From NCBI GenBank assembly GCA_905235525.1, contig CAJOLW010000035.1, positions 124,001 to 188,000 on the forward strand: 64,000 bases of DNA. Reading direction: 5' to 3'. Shown here one piece after another: positions 1 to 8,629 of this stretch. The translations under genes were made by a program, and so were the position numbers. Positions within the stretch are counted from its first letter, which is position 1; every line of letters starts with the position of its first letter. The DNA comes from an uncultured Bacteroidaceae bacterium. Its GTDB lineage: Bacteria > Bacteroidota > Bacteroidia > Bacteroidales > Bacteroidaceae. The notes below the pieces were generated by a model, which was not told where the DNA came from, did not search any database, and saw only the letters and a program-made list of their open reading frames with translations.

Positions 1-799
1 GAGTGAAGGAGATGAGCAAGGATTCTTCTCTATATGGGAAACCAGTAGGCTCATTTGACATTTGGTACTTGATGGCAAGGTAGGCGATTACGTAGCCGAG
101 GAAGAGACTGCCTGAATCGCCCATGAAGGTCTTGAGTTTTCCTACTTTTCCATAGAAGTTGAAAAAGAAGAATGCGAGTGTGGCTCCAGCCAGACTTGTG
201 CTAATGAGACAAAAGAGATAGGCTCTCAACTCATAATAGAGATAGGCGAAGGAACCTAAAATGAGAAAGGCAAGCCCCGATGCTAAACCATCAATGCCAT
301 CAATCAAATTCATCGCATTTACAATGAGTAGAATGACGAAGACGGTAAGTGGATAGCCAATCCAAAGTGGTATTTCATGGATGCCAAAAAGTCCGTGAAG
401 ATTGCTGATCATCAAGTTGCATAAAGGAAAAATGAGTGCGGCGATAGTCTGAATGATGAACTTGTGGGTGGCTTTTATCCCTTTCAGGTCATCAAAGATG
501 CCGATAATGTATATCATAGTGGCTCCAATTACCATCATGATATTGGATACACCGATTTCGAAATCCTCGTTAACGCCTTGATACATGATAAGGAGGGTCA
601 CGACAACACCAAATCCTAATGATGGCATGAATAAGGATCCCCCAAGCCTTGGTATGCTGTACTTGTGTACTTTTCGTGTGTTTGGAAGGTCGAATAGCCC
701 ATACGTATTGCAGAACTTTACAATGAGCGGTGTCCCGATGAGTGAGAACACAAGGCTGATTGTAAAGGCTATAATGATGTATGTAGAGTCGATGACCAT
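1..799 (-). CDS. Undecaprenyl-phosphate sugar-1-phosphate transferase, WecA/MraY family (partial)
   Basis: Integral membrane enzyme that would transfer a sugar-1-phosphate from a UDP-sugar to undecaprenyl phosphate, the first lipid-linked step of an O-antigen, capsule or teichoic-type glycan. I translated it by hand because its stop lies outside the window. The family motifs are clear: IPRLGG near residue 45, an Asp-Asp pair in IFDDLKG near 100, NAMNLIDGIDGLASG near 160 and GDSGSLFLGY near 220. Many hydrophobic stretches fit the multi-pass fold. The start is the ATG read from 799, and the C-terminus is missing. It resembles the WecA/TagO branch more than MraY of the mur cluster, as no mur genes are near. 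The acceptor sugar cannot be told. Confidence 0.88.
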   Translation of the reverse strand, partial: MVIDSTYIIIAFTISLVFSLIGTPLIVKFCNTYGLFDLPNTRKVHKYSIPRLGGSLFMPSLGFGVVVTLLIMYQGVNEDFEIGVSNIMMVIGATMIYIIGIFDDLKGIKATHKFIIQTIAALIFPLCNLMISNLHGLFGIHEIPLWIGYPLTVFVILLIVNAMNLIDGIDGLASGLAFLILGSFAYLYYELRAYLFCLISTSLAGATLAFFFFNFYGKVGKLKTFMGDSGSLFLGYVIAYLAIKYQMSNEPTGFPYREESLLISFT

Positions 800-918
800 A
801 TGGATTGTTTTTTGAGGTATTCTTTTTATATAACGTGAAAAAGTGTTATATATTGTGAAACATAACCTCTTTTTCAAAGAAAACTCAATTTTTCCCAATG
901 CTAAATATAAGAATATTG

Positions 919-1350
919 CTAATATCGGCGAAAGGACAATCGGTAATATTCATTTTTGAGGATGAGATTTCCGTGGTTCAACTTTTCAATATGGAGGGTG
1001 TCTCGGGTTCCAGTAATACCGAAAGGAGCAAGTTGACTGCCATCTTCTATAGGGACGAGTTCGTCTTTGGTGACAACAAAATGCGGTGTGTGGATCGTGA
1101 GTTCTTCTCCCATTTTTTCAAAGTGGAAAAGAATTTTTAGATTCTTGTTGTCGATATCTCTCACCTGTAAAAGATGGCTTTCAACTCCCCAATAGATATA
1201 ACTGCGTGACATGTCACATGAGCCACCTGTAGCGAGTGTGTCAATCTGGCGTAATTGCCAATTTCCGTCCAATGCTCCATTGTCTGAGGTCTCAAGGTCA
1301 CATGCCGTGAGGATGAGAGCAGACGTGATGATATAGATGACCTTTCTCAT
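919..1350 (-). CDS. Putative lipoprotein, lipocalin-like
   Basis: A 143-residue protein with a lipoprotein signal peptide: MRK, a hydrophobic run, then LTAC with the lipidated cysteine at about residue 17. I start it at the ATG at 1350, since an upstream in-frame start would overlap the preceding gene and spoil the signal peptide; the new start lies 9 bases after the Wzi-like gene's stop. The mature part begins with a GxWQL-type strand and has alternating beta-strand patterns, as in small lipocalin-like Bacteroidales lipoproteins. Function is unknown. Close linkage to the Wzi-like barrel suggests co-transcription and perhaps an envelope role. Confidence 0.7.
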   Translation of the reverse strand: MRKVIYIITSALILTACDLETSDNGALDGNWQLRQIDTLATGGSCDMSRSYIYWGVESHLLQVRDIDNKNLKILFHFEKMGEELTIHTPHFVVTKDELVPIEDGSQLAPFGITGTRDTLHIEKLNHGNLILKNEYYRLSFRRY

Positions 1351-1358
1351 ATAGATTC

Positions 1359-2885
1359 TTATCGATTCAGTCTTAAAGTAATACACCCTCCTGTATTGTT
1401 GCCCATGAGTTCGCCTCGATCCAACCCGACAGCAGCACTGATACAGAGTCCTTTATAAATATTGTTTGCATCGTAGGTGGCTTCAATTCCTATGCTGACA
1501 TTATGTTTGGGGTCAAAATAGGGTTTGTCATAAGTGCCCAACCCTTCTTGCCATGAAGCACGGAGGCGATAGTGAAGATTGGAAGTAGGCTGACCTGCAA
1601 TGCCAATATGCCATGCTGTAAAGCGGTTACACTCAAAGTTGAGATTCTGGTTCTCATTATAGATGGGGGAACGGTATAGTGGATTTCCCAATGTTTGTCC
1701 CCAATGTTTCCATCCCGGCTCAATGCTGTTATTGTAATAGTTGTCAACACCTCCAATGTGGTCAAGGACTTGTGGCGTCCGGTCTGTATATACTGGACCG
1801 CTTTGGTATCGAGTATAAATGTATTCCACCACTGCATCGCTTATCCAATGAAAATTTTTCAAGTGTACATCTGCACCAAGCATGATGTCTTTTAAAGGAT
1901 AGACAAGATAACGATGGTCTTTCTTTATAATCTTTCCATTTTGGTAATCATATCCATCGTAATCTAAGTGGAACATGCCAGAATGGTCTTCAAAAAAGTG
2001 GTCTGCATAGAGCCCGTATGTGGCATCTTCTGTGTCATAGTTGAGTCTTAATACCCAACTGCCCAGCATGTTGCCTTCGTTGTTCTGAATAGCACCGTCC
2101 ATAGAGTCCGAACCGCCACCTATAAACGCATGCCAGAAAGAAGATAAACCGCGCTTGCTTTTAATTTTAGTGTAGTCGCCATGATTGAGTTCATAGTGTG
2201 TGCCGCCAAATTGCGATGCCATTTCCAAGCCGGCTTCCACACAGAAAGGAGATTCTTCCTTGCCGAATCGCAAGTATCCAGCCTTGGTGTGCATCAGCAC
2301 ATTTTGGTCATAATGGCTATGACCTGCAACAAAGTCTTTTTGGAATTGGTTATCTGTGAACATGCCAAAAGCAATATGCCCTTTGAATGCAAGGAATCCT
2401 TTTGTGTATGGAATATTCCAATAATGGGGTAGGGCAAGCCTTATTTCGGGGTAGGGGCGACCGTTAATGCCAAGAGTTTGGGAACCACTGCTCAGTTCGT
2501 TATTCTTTAGTTGCATCGATTGCTCTTTCTGACCAATAGTAAGCGTCCCTTTTAACCATCTGACATCTGCATAGAGTTGTTGTACAACAAATTTGCTGGT
2601 GTAATTTGCTGGGACGACAAAATCTGCTCCATATCCAATATCCCAATGTCTTCCGTTGTCATTCTCAGCACTTCGGCAAATGCTGCCACGGATGTATCCC
2701 GAATTTCTTTCGATGGACGATAGCCCATACCTGTTGGCTGTCAACCAGAAAGGAGAATGATTCCCGTCCGAGATAGTTCCAGATGTTTCAATAGAATAAG
2801 AAATGCCCTTGCCCAAATCTGGTGATTGGGCAAAGGCATAGAGGGAAATAGCCATTAATGATGTCAGAATAGACTTCTTCATCAT
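1359..2885 (-). CDS. Capsule assembly Wzi-like outer membrane barrel
   Basis: 508 residues with a Sec signal peptide (MMKKSILTS to about AFAQ). The mature part is full of short amphipathic, aromatic-rich strands typical of an outer membrane beta-barrel. The early segment SPFWLTANRYG is a hallmark of the Bacteroidota capsule-assembly Wzi family. In enterobacteria Wzi anchors capsule to the cell surface; here it would work with the sugar-phosphate transferases in this window. The downstream lipoprotein is 9 bases away and rny ends 14 bases before the opposite side. The glycan bound cannot be predicted from the sequence. Confidence 0.82.
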   Translation of the reverse strand: MMKKSILTSLMAISLYAFAQSPDLGKGISYSIETSGTISDGNHSPFWLTANRYGLSSIERNSGYIRGSICRSAENDNGRHWDIGYGADFVVPANYTSKFVVQQLYADVRWLKGTLTIGQKEQSMQLKNNELSSGSQTLGINGRPYPEIRLALPHYWNIPYTKGFLAFKGHIAFGMFTDNQFQKDFVAGHSHYDQNVLMHTKAGYLRFGKEESPFCVEAGLEMASQFGGTHYELNHGDYTKIKSKRGLSSFWHAFIGGGSDSMDGAIQNNEGNMLGSWVLRLNYDTEDATYGLYADHFFEDHSGMFHLDYDGYDYQNGKIIKKDHRYLVYPLKDIMLGADVHLKNFHWISDAVVEYIYTRYQSGPVYTDRTPQVLDHIGGVDNYYNNSIEPGWKHWGQTLGNPLYRSPIYNENQNLNFECNRFTAWHIGIAGQPTSNLHYRLRASWQEGLGTYDKPYFDPKHNVSIGIEATYDANNIYKGLCISAAVGLDRGELMGNNTGGCITLRLNR

Positions 2886-2899
2886 GACTTGAAAAAGTG

Positions 2900-4411
2900 T
2901 TATTTTGCAAAAGCGACAGCGCGAGTTTCGCGGATAACCGTGATCTTCACCTGTCCTGGATAAGTCATCTCATCCTGAATTTTCTTGGCAATGTCAGCAC
3001 TGAGTGCATCAATCTCTTTATCCGAAATCTTGTCTGCAACACGTAATTCTCGACCTGCTTGTATAGCATATGTCTTGGTCACACCAGGATAACTTGCAGC
3101 CAGATTTTCAAGGTCATTCAGGCGCTTGAGGTATGCTTCGACAATCTCGCGACGTGCACCTGGACGTGCACCACTGATGGCATCGCATACCTGTACGATT
3201 GGTGCCAACAACGTGGTCATCTCCATTTCATCGTGGTGAGCACCAATGGCATTGCAGATATCAGGCTTTTCCTTGTATTTCTCAGCTAATTGTGCACCAT
3301 AAAGGGCATGTGGAATCTCTATTTGTTCATCTGGCACTTTACCGATATCGTGCAGCAAGCCAGCGCGTCGTGCCTTCTTGGGGTTAAGTCCGAGTTCAGC
3401 AGCCATCACAGCACAAAGATTGGCTGTTTCGCGTGCGTGTTGCAATAAGTTTTGACCATAAGATGAGCGGTACTTCATCTTGCCTACTATGCGTACCAAC
3501 TCTGGATGTAGTCCGTGTACACCCATGTCGATACAGGTACGTTTACCTGTCTCAACAATTTCGTCTTCCACTTGCTTCTTTACCTTGGCAACCACTTCTT
3601 CGATGCGTGCAGGGTGGATACGTCCGTCTGCTACAAGTTGATGGAGTGCCAAACGGCAGATTTCACGACGGATGGGGTCAAAGGCGCTGATGACAATGGC
3701 TTCAGGGGTGTCGTCCACCACAATTTCGGTTCCAGTGGCGGCTTCCAATGCACGGATATTTCGACCCTCACGGCCAATCACACGACCCTTCACTTCGTCG
3801 GATTCGATATGGAATACACTAACCGAATTTTCCACAGCCGTCTCACTTGCCACACGTTGGATGGATTGGATGACAATCTTTTTCGCCTCCTTATTGGCGG
3901 TCATCTTTGCCTCATCCATGATTTCATTGATATACTGCTGTGCCTGAGTCTTAGCCTCGTCTTTTAATGATTCAACTAATGCTTCACGAGCCTCTTCCGT
4001 TGTTAAGCCAGAAATAGCTTCCAACTTTGAACGCTGATCATTGATGAGGACATCCAACTTCTCTTGTTGTTTCGCGAGGTTGATTTTTTGAGATTCCACC
4101 TCATTCTGCTTTTTCTGGATTTCATCGTTCTGCTGATTCAGTGTGAGTTCACGCTGCTTCAGTTTGTTTTCGTACGACTGCATTTTCTGGTTGCGTTGGT
4201 TCGCTTCCTTGTCCAGTTCAGACTTTCTATTTAAGAACTTTTCCTTGAGTTCCAGTTGTTTCTTCTCTTTGAGAGCCTCGGCCTCAATTTCTGCTTCTTT
4301 GATAATTTGGTTATACTTCTGTTTAACGATATAGCGGAATAGAATAAAGCCCAGAATGCCGCCTAATATCAAGCAACCAATTGCAATGCTTATTGATAAT
4401 ATTATATCCAT
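2900..4411 (-). CDS. rny: Ribonuclease Y
   Basis: Membrane-anchored endoribonuclease that starts mRNA decay. The 503-residue product has an N-terminal membrane helix ([12 protein letters not shown] onward), a long Lys/Glu/Gln-rich coiled coil to about residue 185, a KH RNA-binding domain with GREGRNIR near 215, and an HD domain with LLHDIGK about two thirds along. Length matches the family (about 500-520). I start at the ATG at 4411; a longer in-frame start would add 17 residues in front of the membrane helix and run into the structured intergenic element. It lies downstream of zapA, an arrangement I believe is common in Bacteroidota. Confidence 0.95.
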   Translation of the reverse strand: MDIILSISIAIGCLILGGILGFILFRYIVKQKYNQIIKEAEIEAEALKEKKQLELKEKFLNRKSELDKEANQRNQKMQSYENKLKQRELTLNQQNDEIQKKQNEVESQKINLAKQQEKLDVLINDQRSKLEAISGLTTEEAREALVESLKDEAKTQAQQYINEIMDEAKMTANKEAKKIVIQSIQRVASETAVENSVSVFHIESDEVKGRVIGREGRNIRALEAATGTEIVVDDTPEAIVISAFDPIRREICRLALHQLVADGRIHPARIEEVVAKVKKQVEDEIVETGKRTCIDMGVHGLHPELVRIVGKMKYRSSYGQNLLQHARETANLCAVMAAELGLNPKKARRAGLLHDIGKVPDEQIEIPHALYGAQLAEKYKEKPDICNAIGAHHDEMEMTTLLAPIVQVCDAISGARPGARREIVEAYLKRLNDLENLAASYPGVTKTYAIQAGRELRVADKISDKEIDALSADIAKKIQDEMTYPGQVKITVIRETRAVAFAK

Positions 4412-4453
4412 GTTAATATTTTTTTTTATTAGTGTTATACTTATAATATTGAT

Positions 4454-4513
4454 AAGGCACAATTCAAGTTATTCACATCTGGATATTTATGTGAACACCT
4501 GAAATTGTGCCTT
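4454..4513. other. Long imperfect hairpin between zapA and rny
   Basis: The arms begin AAGGCACAATT and end AATTGTGCCTT (11 perfect pairs). They continue through a seven-base stretch with two mismatches to an inner TTCACAT/ATGTGAA stem closed by a loop of about 10 bases, so roughly 25 positions are paired. No T-run follows on either strand, so it is not an ordinary terminator. In the rny direction it forms in the 5' leader, about 40 bases before the ATG. It could be an mRNA processing or stability element, or a small RNA. Confidence 0.6.
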
Positions 4514-4556
4514 AAAGTCTCATTATTGGAAACAGCCTCTTGTGGCCGTTCGTGTC

Positions 4557-4850
4557 CTATTTGATTCCGAGAGATTCTATTTCTTGTTCAAGGTCATGCA
4601 TCATTTCCATGTAGGGCTTTGTGTCTGCTCTGTTCGAAACCTTGACCGCTTCCACTGCTGTGTTGAGCATTGCCATTACATAGTAGTACTTGTCATTAGA
4701 TAACTGTGGATAAGCATCGCGCAATCTTTGAATACGGCGCTGTATGCTGGATGCAGCGTCACGATACACCTTCTCCTCTTCGGGTGATGACACTTGAAGA
4801 GGTAGTTGAATGCCCTCAATTGTTACGTTGATGTTTAGTTTCTTTTCCAT
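4557..4850 (-). CDS. zapA: Cell division protein ZapA
   Basis: A 97-residue protein of the ZapA family, which bundles FtsZ filaments at the division site. The N-terminal half (NVTIEGIQLPLQVSSPEEE) forms the small beta-alpha domain; the rest is a heptad-patterned helix for dimer/tetramer formation, ending in DLEQEIESLG. Length is typical (90-110). It lies 48 bases after a small coiled-coil gene on the same strand and before rny, so the three are probably one operon driven from the promoter at about 5280-5310. Confidence 0.9.
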   Translation of the reverse strand: MEKKLNINVTIEGIQLPLQVSSPEEEKVYRDAASSIQRRIQRLRDAYPQLSNDKYYYVMAMLNTAVEAVKVSNRADTKPYMEMMHDLEQEIESLGIK

Positions 4851-4898
4851 GACAGATGTACTGTTCGTTGTTGGTGCAGCATTTTTTCAAGTGGTATG

Positions 4899-5234
4899 TC
4901 AAGATGCAGTACCTTCTTTTATATCGCTATCTTCACCTGTGTCGGTGGATAGAATGCTGATGCATTTGTTGATTTCACGAACCAATCGGGAGATTTTCAT
5001 CTTTGATTCCTTGATGTCGGCATCGCTGATTTCAATCATCTTGGCCAATTTCAGATTGTTGTAATCGTTTTTGCTTTGAGTCAATTCGGCTCTAAGTCGT
5101 TTGATTTCTTCGTCCTTGCCTTCCAGTTCAGCGTACAGGTCGGCATTTTCTTGTTTGAGCACACAGAATTGAGCGATGACTTGACGAACCTTCGCTTCAA
5201 AATTCTTCATTAACTGTCTTTCTTCTGCTGTCAT
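4899..5234 (-). CDS. Small coiled-coil protein upstream of zapA
   Basis: 111 residues, almost wholly heptad-patterned from about residue 8 to 75 (ENADLYAELEGKDEEIKRL), then an acidic tail. No signal peptide or membrane segment. I do not recognise a named family. Position directly in front of zapA, and a size and coiled-coil build like ZapB of enterobacteria, suggest a division-ring partner of ZapA; this is inference from context, as sequence similarity to ZapB was not tested. Confidence 0.7.
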   Translation of the reverse strand: MTAEERQLMKNFEAKVRQVIAQFCVLKQENADLYAELEGKDEEIKRLRAELTQSKNDYNNLKLAKMIEISDADIKESKMKISRLVREINKCISILSTDTGEDSDIKEGTAS

Positions 5235-5278
5235 TTGAAAGGTGTGCGTTCAACGTGGATTTATTCAACAATTTTATG

Positions 5279-5309
5279 CAAATTTATATAATTGGGCGGA
5301 TTTAACCAA
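5279..5309 (-). promoter_or_regulatory. Promoter of coiled-coil/zapA/rny operon
   Basis: On the minus strand a TTG is followed after 20 bases by TAAATTTG, matching the Bacteroidota -33/-7 pattern (TTTG, 19 or so, TAnnTTTG). It ends about 45 bases before the first ATG of the operon. Confidence 0.6.
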
Positions 5310-5393
5310 CCCTTTCTTCAATTTTTTTTTGTTTGCTGATGAAAAAGTTGAAAAGATGGAGTTTTTTTATCTATTTCTTAGTTTTTTAAGTCC

Positions 5394-6035
5394 TTACTTT
5401 TTCATCTTTTCTTGAGCCTTTTCCACTTCTTCATCAGTGGGGGTTGGCTCCTTCTTTGCCAAAGTGATGAGGTTATAAACGTATTCTTGAATCCACGCCT
5501 CGCTGAATCCAAGCATCTGTTGGTAGCGGCGCACGGAGAAAACGGATTTTCTCACACCTTCATCATCCCATGTGTCTTTTGTGAGAATGTCGTGTACCGT
5601 GCTGTCTGTCAGTTTCTTTACCATCTTCTTCATGAATCCAGGAATACGGAACTTCCATTTCAGGATATTACCCACCAGCATTACGGTGTCTTGAGTGAAT
5701 CCCTGAAAAAGATAAAGATAGCGGCTCACGTCATTCTGAGTGTGGCAACCTTTTTTGACGCTTTGGTCTATTTCCTTGAAGAAACCATCGCTAATGCCAT
5801 ACAGGTCTTTCAGTAACTTCGCGCATGCCTTCTTCTCTCCGACTCCCAATTTGTTATTGATTGTCGCTACGTGAAGGGTACGTTTAAAAGTAAGCAGGTC
5901 GGGTAGTGCGGCAAGATTGGATATGCCAAGGTTGGATGCCAGCACGCTTTGGAAATAGACACGTATCAGTGTCATAAAGTCTTCCATGCCACCCACCGTT
6001 TCTCTCTTCTTCTTGAATATATCTAAAAAAGCCAT
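5394..6035 (-). CDS. Conserved hypothetical protein
   Basis: 213 residues, largely helical and rich in Lys, with no signal peptide or clear membrane segment. It starts MAFLDIFKKKRE and ends in a Lys/Glu-rich tail. I do not recognise a family. It lies 56 bases after the WcaJ-type gene on the same strand, so it may be co-transcribed with it. The ATG at 6035 is the only well-placed start. No catalytic motif stands out. Confidence 0.65.
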   Translation of the reverse strand: MAFLDIFKKKRETVGGMEDFMTLIRVYFQSVLASNLGISNLAALPDLLTFKRTLHVATINNKLGVGEKKACAKLLKDLYGISDGFFKEIDQSVKKGCHTQNDVSRYLYLFQGFTQDTVMLVGNILKWKFRIPGFMKKMVKKLTDSTVHDILTKDTWDDEGVRKSVFSVRRYQQMLGFSEAWIQEYVYNLITLAKKEPTPTDEEVEKAQEKMKK

Positions 6036-6091
6036 TGATAATGTTTTGTTTTATATAATAAATTGTATAGGTTTTACTATTTCGTTGAAAA

Positions 6092-7489
6092 CTAATATGC
6101 ATTCCCCTTCTCTTTACCAAACATATTTGTGATAGTTTTGACAATAATCTTGAGATCTAGAAGGAATGTCCAGTTCTCGATGTACTCGATATCTTTTTTT
6201 ACACGTCCTTCCATTTGATCAATGTAGCGTGTTTCACCACGAAATCCGGTCACTTGCGCCAGTCCAGTAATGCCAGGCTTCGCAAAATGGCGTACCATGA
6301 AATGATTGATGAGTTTTGAATATTCAGCAGTATGTTTCAGCATATGTGGGCGTGGCCCTACGACGGACATGTCTCCTATCAACACATTAATGAATTGTGG
6401 AAGTTCGTCTATGTTCTGTTTGCGCATGAAGTTTCCGAATGGGAACTTCCGAGGGTCATCCTTCGTTGCTTGTATATCATCAGCAGCGTTGTTCACATTC
6501 ATTGAACGGAACTTGATGCATTTGAAAATCTTTCCATCCAAACCAGTTCGTTCCTGAAGGAAGAAAATAGGGCCGGGCGATTGAATCTTGATCATAATCG
6601 CCACCCAAATGAAGATTAATGGGAAAGGCAATATAAGAACCAACAACGAGAATATGATGTCGAAGATTCTTTTTGCCAATTTGTTGATGCCGTTTCTTAA
6701 AGGTTCCTCACGACGTGCTATGACAGGAATTCTCCCCATAAATGATATGGTCATGTTGCCCTTGAAAACATTGATGGCAGGTATATAATAGAAACGTATC
6801 AGGTGATTGTCGCAGAATTTGCTCATCATGTTGATGGTGTCATGCTGCTCTTGTGGAAAATGACCATATATTTCGTTGATTTCTGGATGATTGGCGAGCC
6901 ACCCGTAAATGTCGCTTACGCCTCCTAACCTCATTTGCGCAATTTCCTCGTTAGTACATGTTCCGTCATAGAAAAAGCCGACGATGTTATATCCATATAT
7001 GGGATTCTTGATTTTGTGGAATAATTGGTATACTGTGGTTTCATTTCCAATCATAACAACATTCTTTAGGTTTCTTCTTCTTGCTCGGGCTGCCATTAGA
7101 AATTTCTTCAATATAAAGCGCTCTAGCAGAAGAAAAACAAAGTAAACTGATATTGAACAGAACAGGAATGTGCGAGGAAAATCTGCAAAAGGACGGGATA
7201 CAATGAGTATCAGTGAAATGAATAGAAGCATCATAAAACATGTTGATACAACACGCGTGATGATGGCTTCAGGCTTGATGAGTCGTAACGGAATGAGTGA
7301 TGGGAAAAGAAAATAACTAAAGGAGAATCCAATGATATAGCTAAGGATTAGCCATGGGAGATTGTTAATGTGATTCACGAAGTCTGGTGCAATATGGCAC
7401 ATGAGTTGGTAGAACCCGATCGTGAATGCAGTCAATAAAACCGTGTCAATGATGTACACGCCTAATTGGAGATTCTTTTCCGTTCCCAT
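6092..7489 (-). CDS. Undecaprenyl-phosphate glucose phosphotransferase, WcaJ family
   Basis: 465 residues. Four to five hydrophobic segments in the first 130 residues, a CoA-binding-like Rossmann region (VVMIGNETTVYQLF near 145), one more membrane helix near 280, and a C-terminal sugar transferase domain with the FKCIKFRSM, DELPQ and VVGPRPH motifs and KPGITGLAQV near the end. Such enzymes load the first sugar phosphate (usually Glc or Gal) onto undecaprenyl phosphate for capsule or exopolysaccharide. The length matches full WcaJ-type proteins. It is divergent from upp, with its own -7 box at 7619-7626. Sugar specificity is not readable from the sequence. Confidence 0.9.
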   Translation of the reverse strand: MGTEKNLQLGVYIIDTVLLTAFTIGFYQLMCHIAPDFVNHINNLPWLILSYIIGFSFSYFLFPSLIPLRLIKPEAIITRVVSTCFMMLLFISLILIVSRPFADFPRTFLFCSISVYFVFLLLERFILKKFLMAARARRRNLKNVVMIGNETTVYQLFHKIKNPIYGYNIVGFFYDGTCTNEEIAQMRLGGVSDIYGWLANHPEINEIYGHFPQEQHDTINMMSKFCDNHLIRFYYIPAINVFKGNMTISFMGRIPVIARREEPLRNGINKLAKRIFDIIFSLLVLILPFPLIFIWVAIMIKIQSPGPIFFLQERTGLDGKIFKCIKFRSMNVNNAADDIQATKDDPRKFPFGNFMRKQNIDELPQFINVLIGDMSVVGPRPHMLKHTAEYSKLINHFMVRHFAKPGITGLAQVTGFRGETRYIDQMEGRVKKDIEYIENWTFLLDLKIIVKTITNMFGKEKGNAY

Positions 7490-7618
7490 ATGGTATATTT
7501 ATGAATAGTCACAGTTTGTTACAGGAAGGTATGCCCCTGTCCATTATACAAAAGACAACACTTTATCGTAAATTAACGGCTCTTATGGCCAAATCTGTAT
7601 GATTATAAGATTTCTTTG

Positions 7619-7626
7619 CAAAGTTA
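7619..7626 (-). promoter_or_regulatory. -7 box for the WcaJ-type gene
   Basis: Reads TAACTTTG then CA on the minus strand, a full match to TAnnTTTG; the -33 region has only a T-run. The leader to the ATG is about 125 bases, and I see no conserved structure in it. Confidence 0.5.
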
Positions 7627-7793
7627 CATAAAAAAAGTAACAATAAAAACTTTTTGTAAGATTTTTATGTGTTTTCTTTTCTGGAAAGGTGTTTTTCTTC
7701 ATGAATGTGGTAAAAAAGGAGTTATTGTTATAAGTAGAAGTGCTGTTTTCTGATAATTTTGAGGAAATCGTTTTATAAGTGGAAAAATATGAT

Positions 7794-7801
7794 TACCTTT
7801 G
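7794..7801 (+). promoter_or_regulatory. -7 box for upp, with a short upstream reading frame
   Basis: TACCTTTG followed by CA matches the Bacteroidota -7 element; a TTTT stands 19 bases upstream in place of TTTG. The roughly 45-base leader holds an ATG at 7805 that opens an 8-codon frame ending with TGA at 7829-7831, 16 bases before the upp ATG. The rest of the 7490-7847 gap is AT-rich and holds only this promoter and the divergent one. Confidence 0.5.
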
Positions 7802-7847
7802 CATCATGAAAAAGTGGCATATTGCCTCTTGAATCTTTGGAAACACG

Positions 7848-8510
7848 ATGAAAGTAATCAATTTTGCAAAACAGAATACCATCATCAATCAGTACGTAGC
7901 AGAACTGCGCGATGTCAATATCCAAAATGATCGTGCCCGTTTCCGATACAATTTGGCGCGTATCGGACAGATGATGGCTTACGAAATCAGCAAGACATTG
8001 CAATATTCAGAGAAGATCATTCTGACACCTCTTGCTGAAGCAAAGGCTTCGACCGCTGACAACGAAATTGTGCTCGGCACCATCTTTCGTGCCGGACTTC
8101 CTTTCCATCAGGGCTTCCTTGATGTTTTTGACAAAGCCGGTAACGCTTTTGTTTCAGCCTATCGATATTATAAAGATAAAGAATGTAAGCATGTAGGCAT
8201 TAAGATTGAATACATTGCCACCCCTGATTTGACAGGCAAGACACTTATCATAGCAGACCCGATGTTGGCAACGGGAGGAAGCCTTGAACTGGGCTACCAC
8301 GCATTCTCCACAAAGGGAATCCCCGCAACCGTCCACCTTTGTAGTGTGATTGCAGCACAGAAAGGGATCGATTACATCAAGAAGGCATTTGCCAACTACG
8401 ATAATGTGACACTCTGGTGTGCAGCCATCGACCCAGACCTTAATGAGCACTGCTACATCGTGCCTGGATTGGGCGACGCAGGCGATCTCGCTTACGGCGA
8501 AAAACTTTAA
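7848..8510 (+). CDS. upp: Uracil phosphoribosyltransferase
   Basis: Pyrimidine salvage enzyme: uracil + PRPP to UMP + PPi, cytosolic. 220 residues, close to the family norm. The PRPP-binding loop is IIADPMLATGGS near residue 140, and the uracil-side loop is PGLGDAGDLAYG near the C-terminus. The first residues, MKVINFAKQNTIINQYVAELRD, suit the Bacteroidota branch. The ATG at 7848 gives the expected N-terminus. It is probably monocistronic, as the next gene starts 119 bases on. Confidence 0.93.
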   Translation: MKVINFAKQNTIINQYVAELRDVNIQNDRARFRYNLARIGQMMAYEISKTLQYSEKIILTPLAEAKASTADNEIVLGTIFRAGLPFHQGFLDVFDKAGNAFVSAYRYYKDKECKHVGIKIEYIATPDLTGKTLIIADPMLATGGSLELGYHAFSTKGIPATVHLCSVIAAQKGIDYIKKAFANYDNVTLWCAAIDPDLNEHCYIVPGLGDAGDLAYGEKL

Positions 8511-8629
8511 TATTAACCAATTCATTTTGAAATGGACTCAGACAGTTATCCGGCGGAAAACAGTGGCCGCCTTACAAATTCTGTTGCGAACAATACAATG
8601 AACGACAACTTTTTGAAAGGGATGAATGT

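Noticed and set aside
3515..3967. Plus-strand frames inside rny
   Set aside because: They are complements of the KH and HD domains of ribonuclease Y.
4454..4513. 6S RNA near zapA, as in gammaproteobacteria
   Set aside because: The hairpin is too short and lacks the large central bubble; Bacteroidales 6S is placed elsewhere as far as I know.
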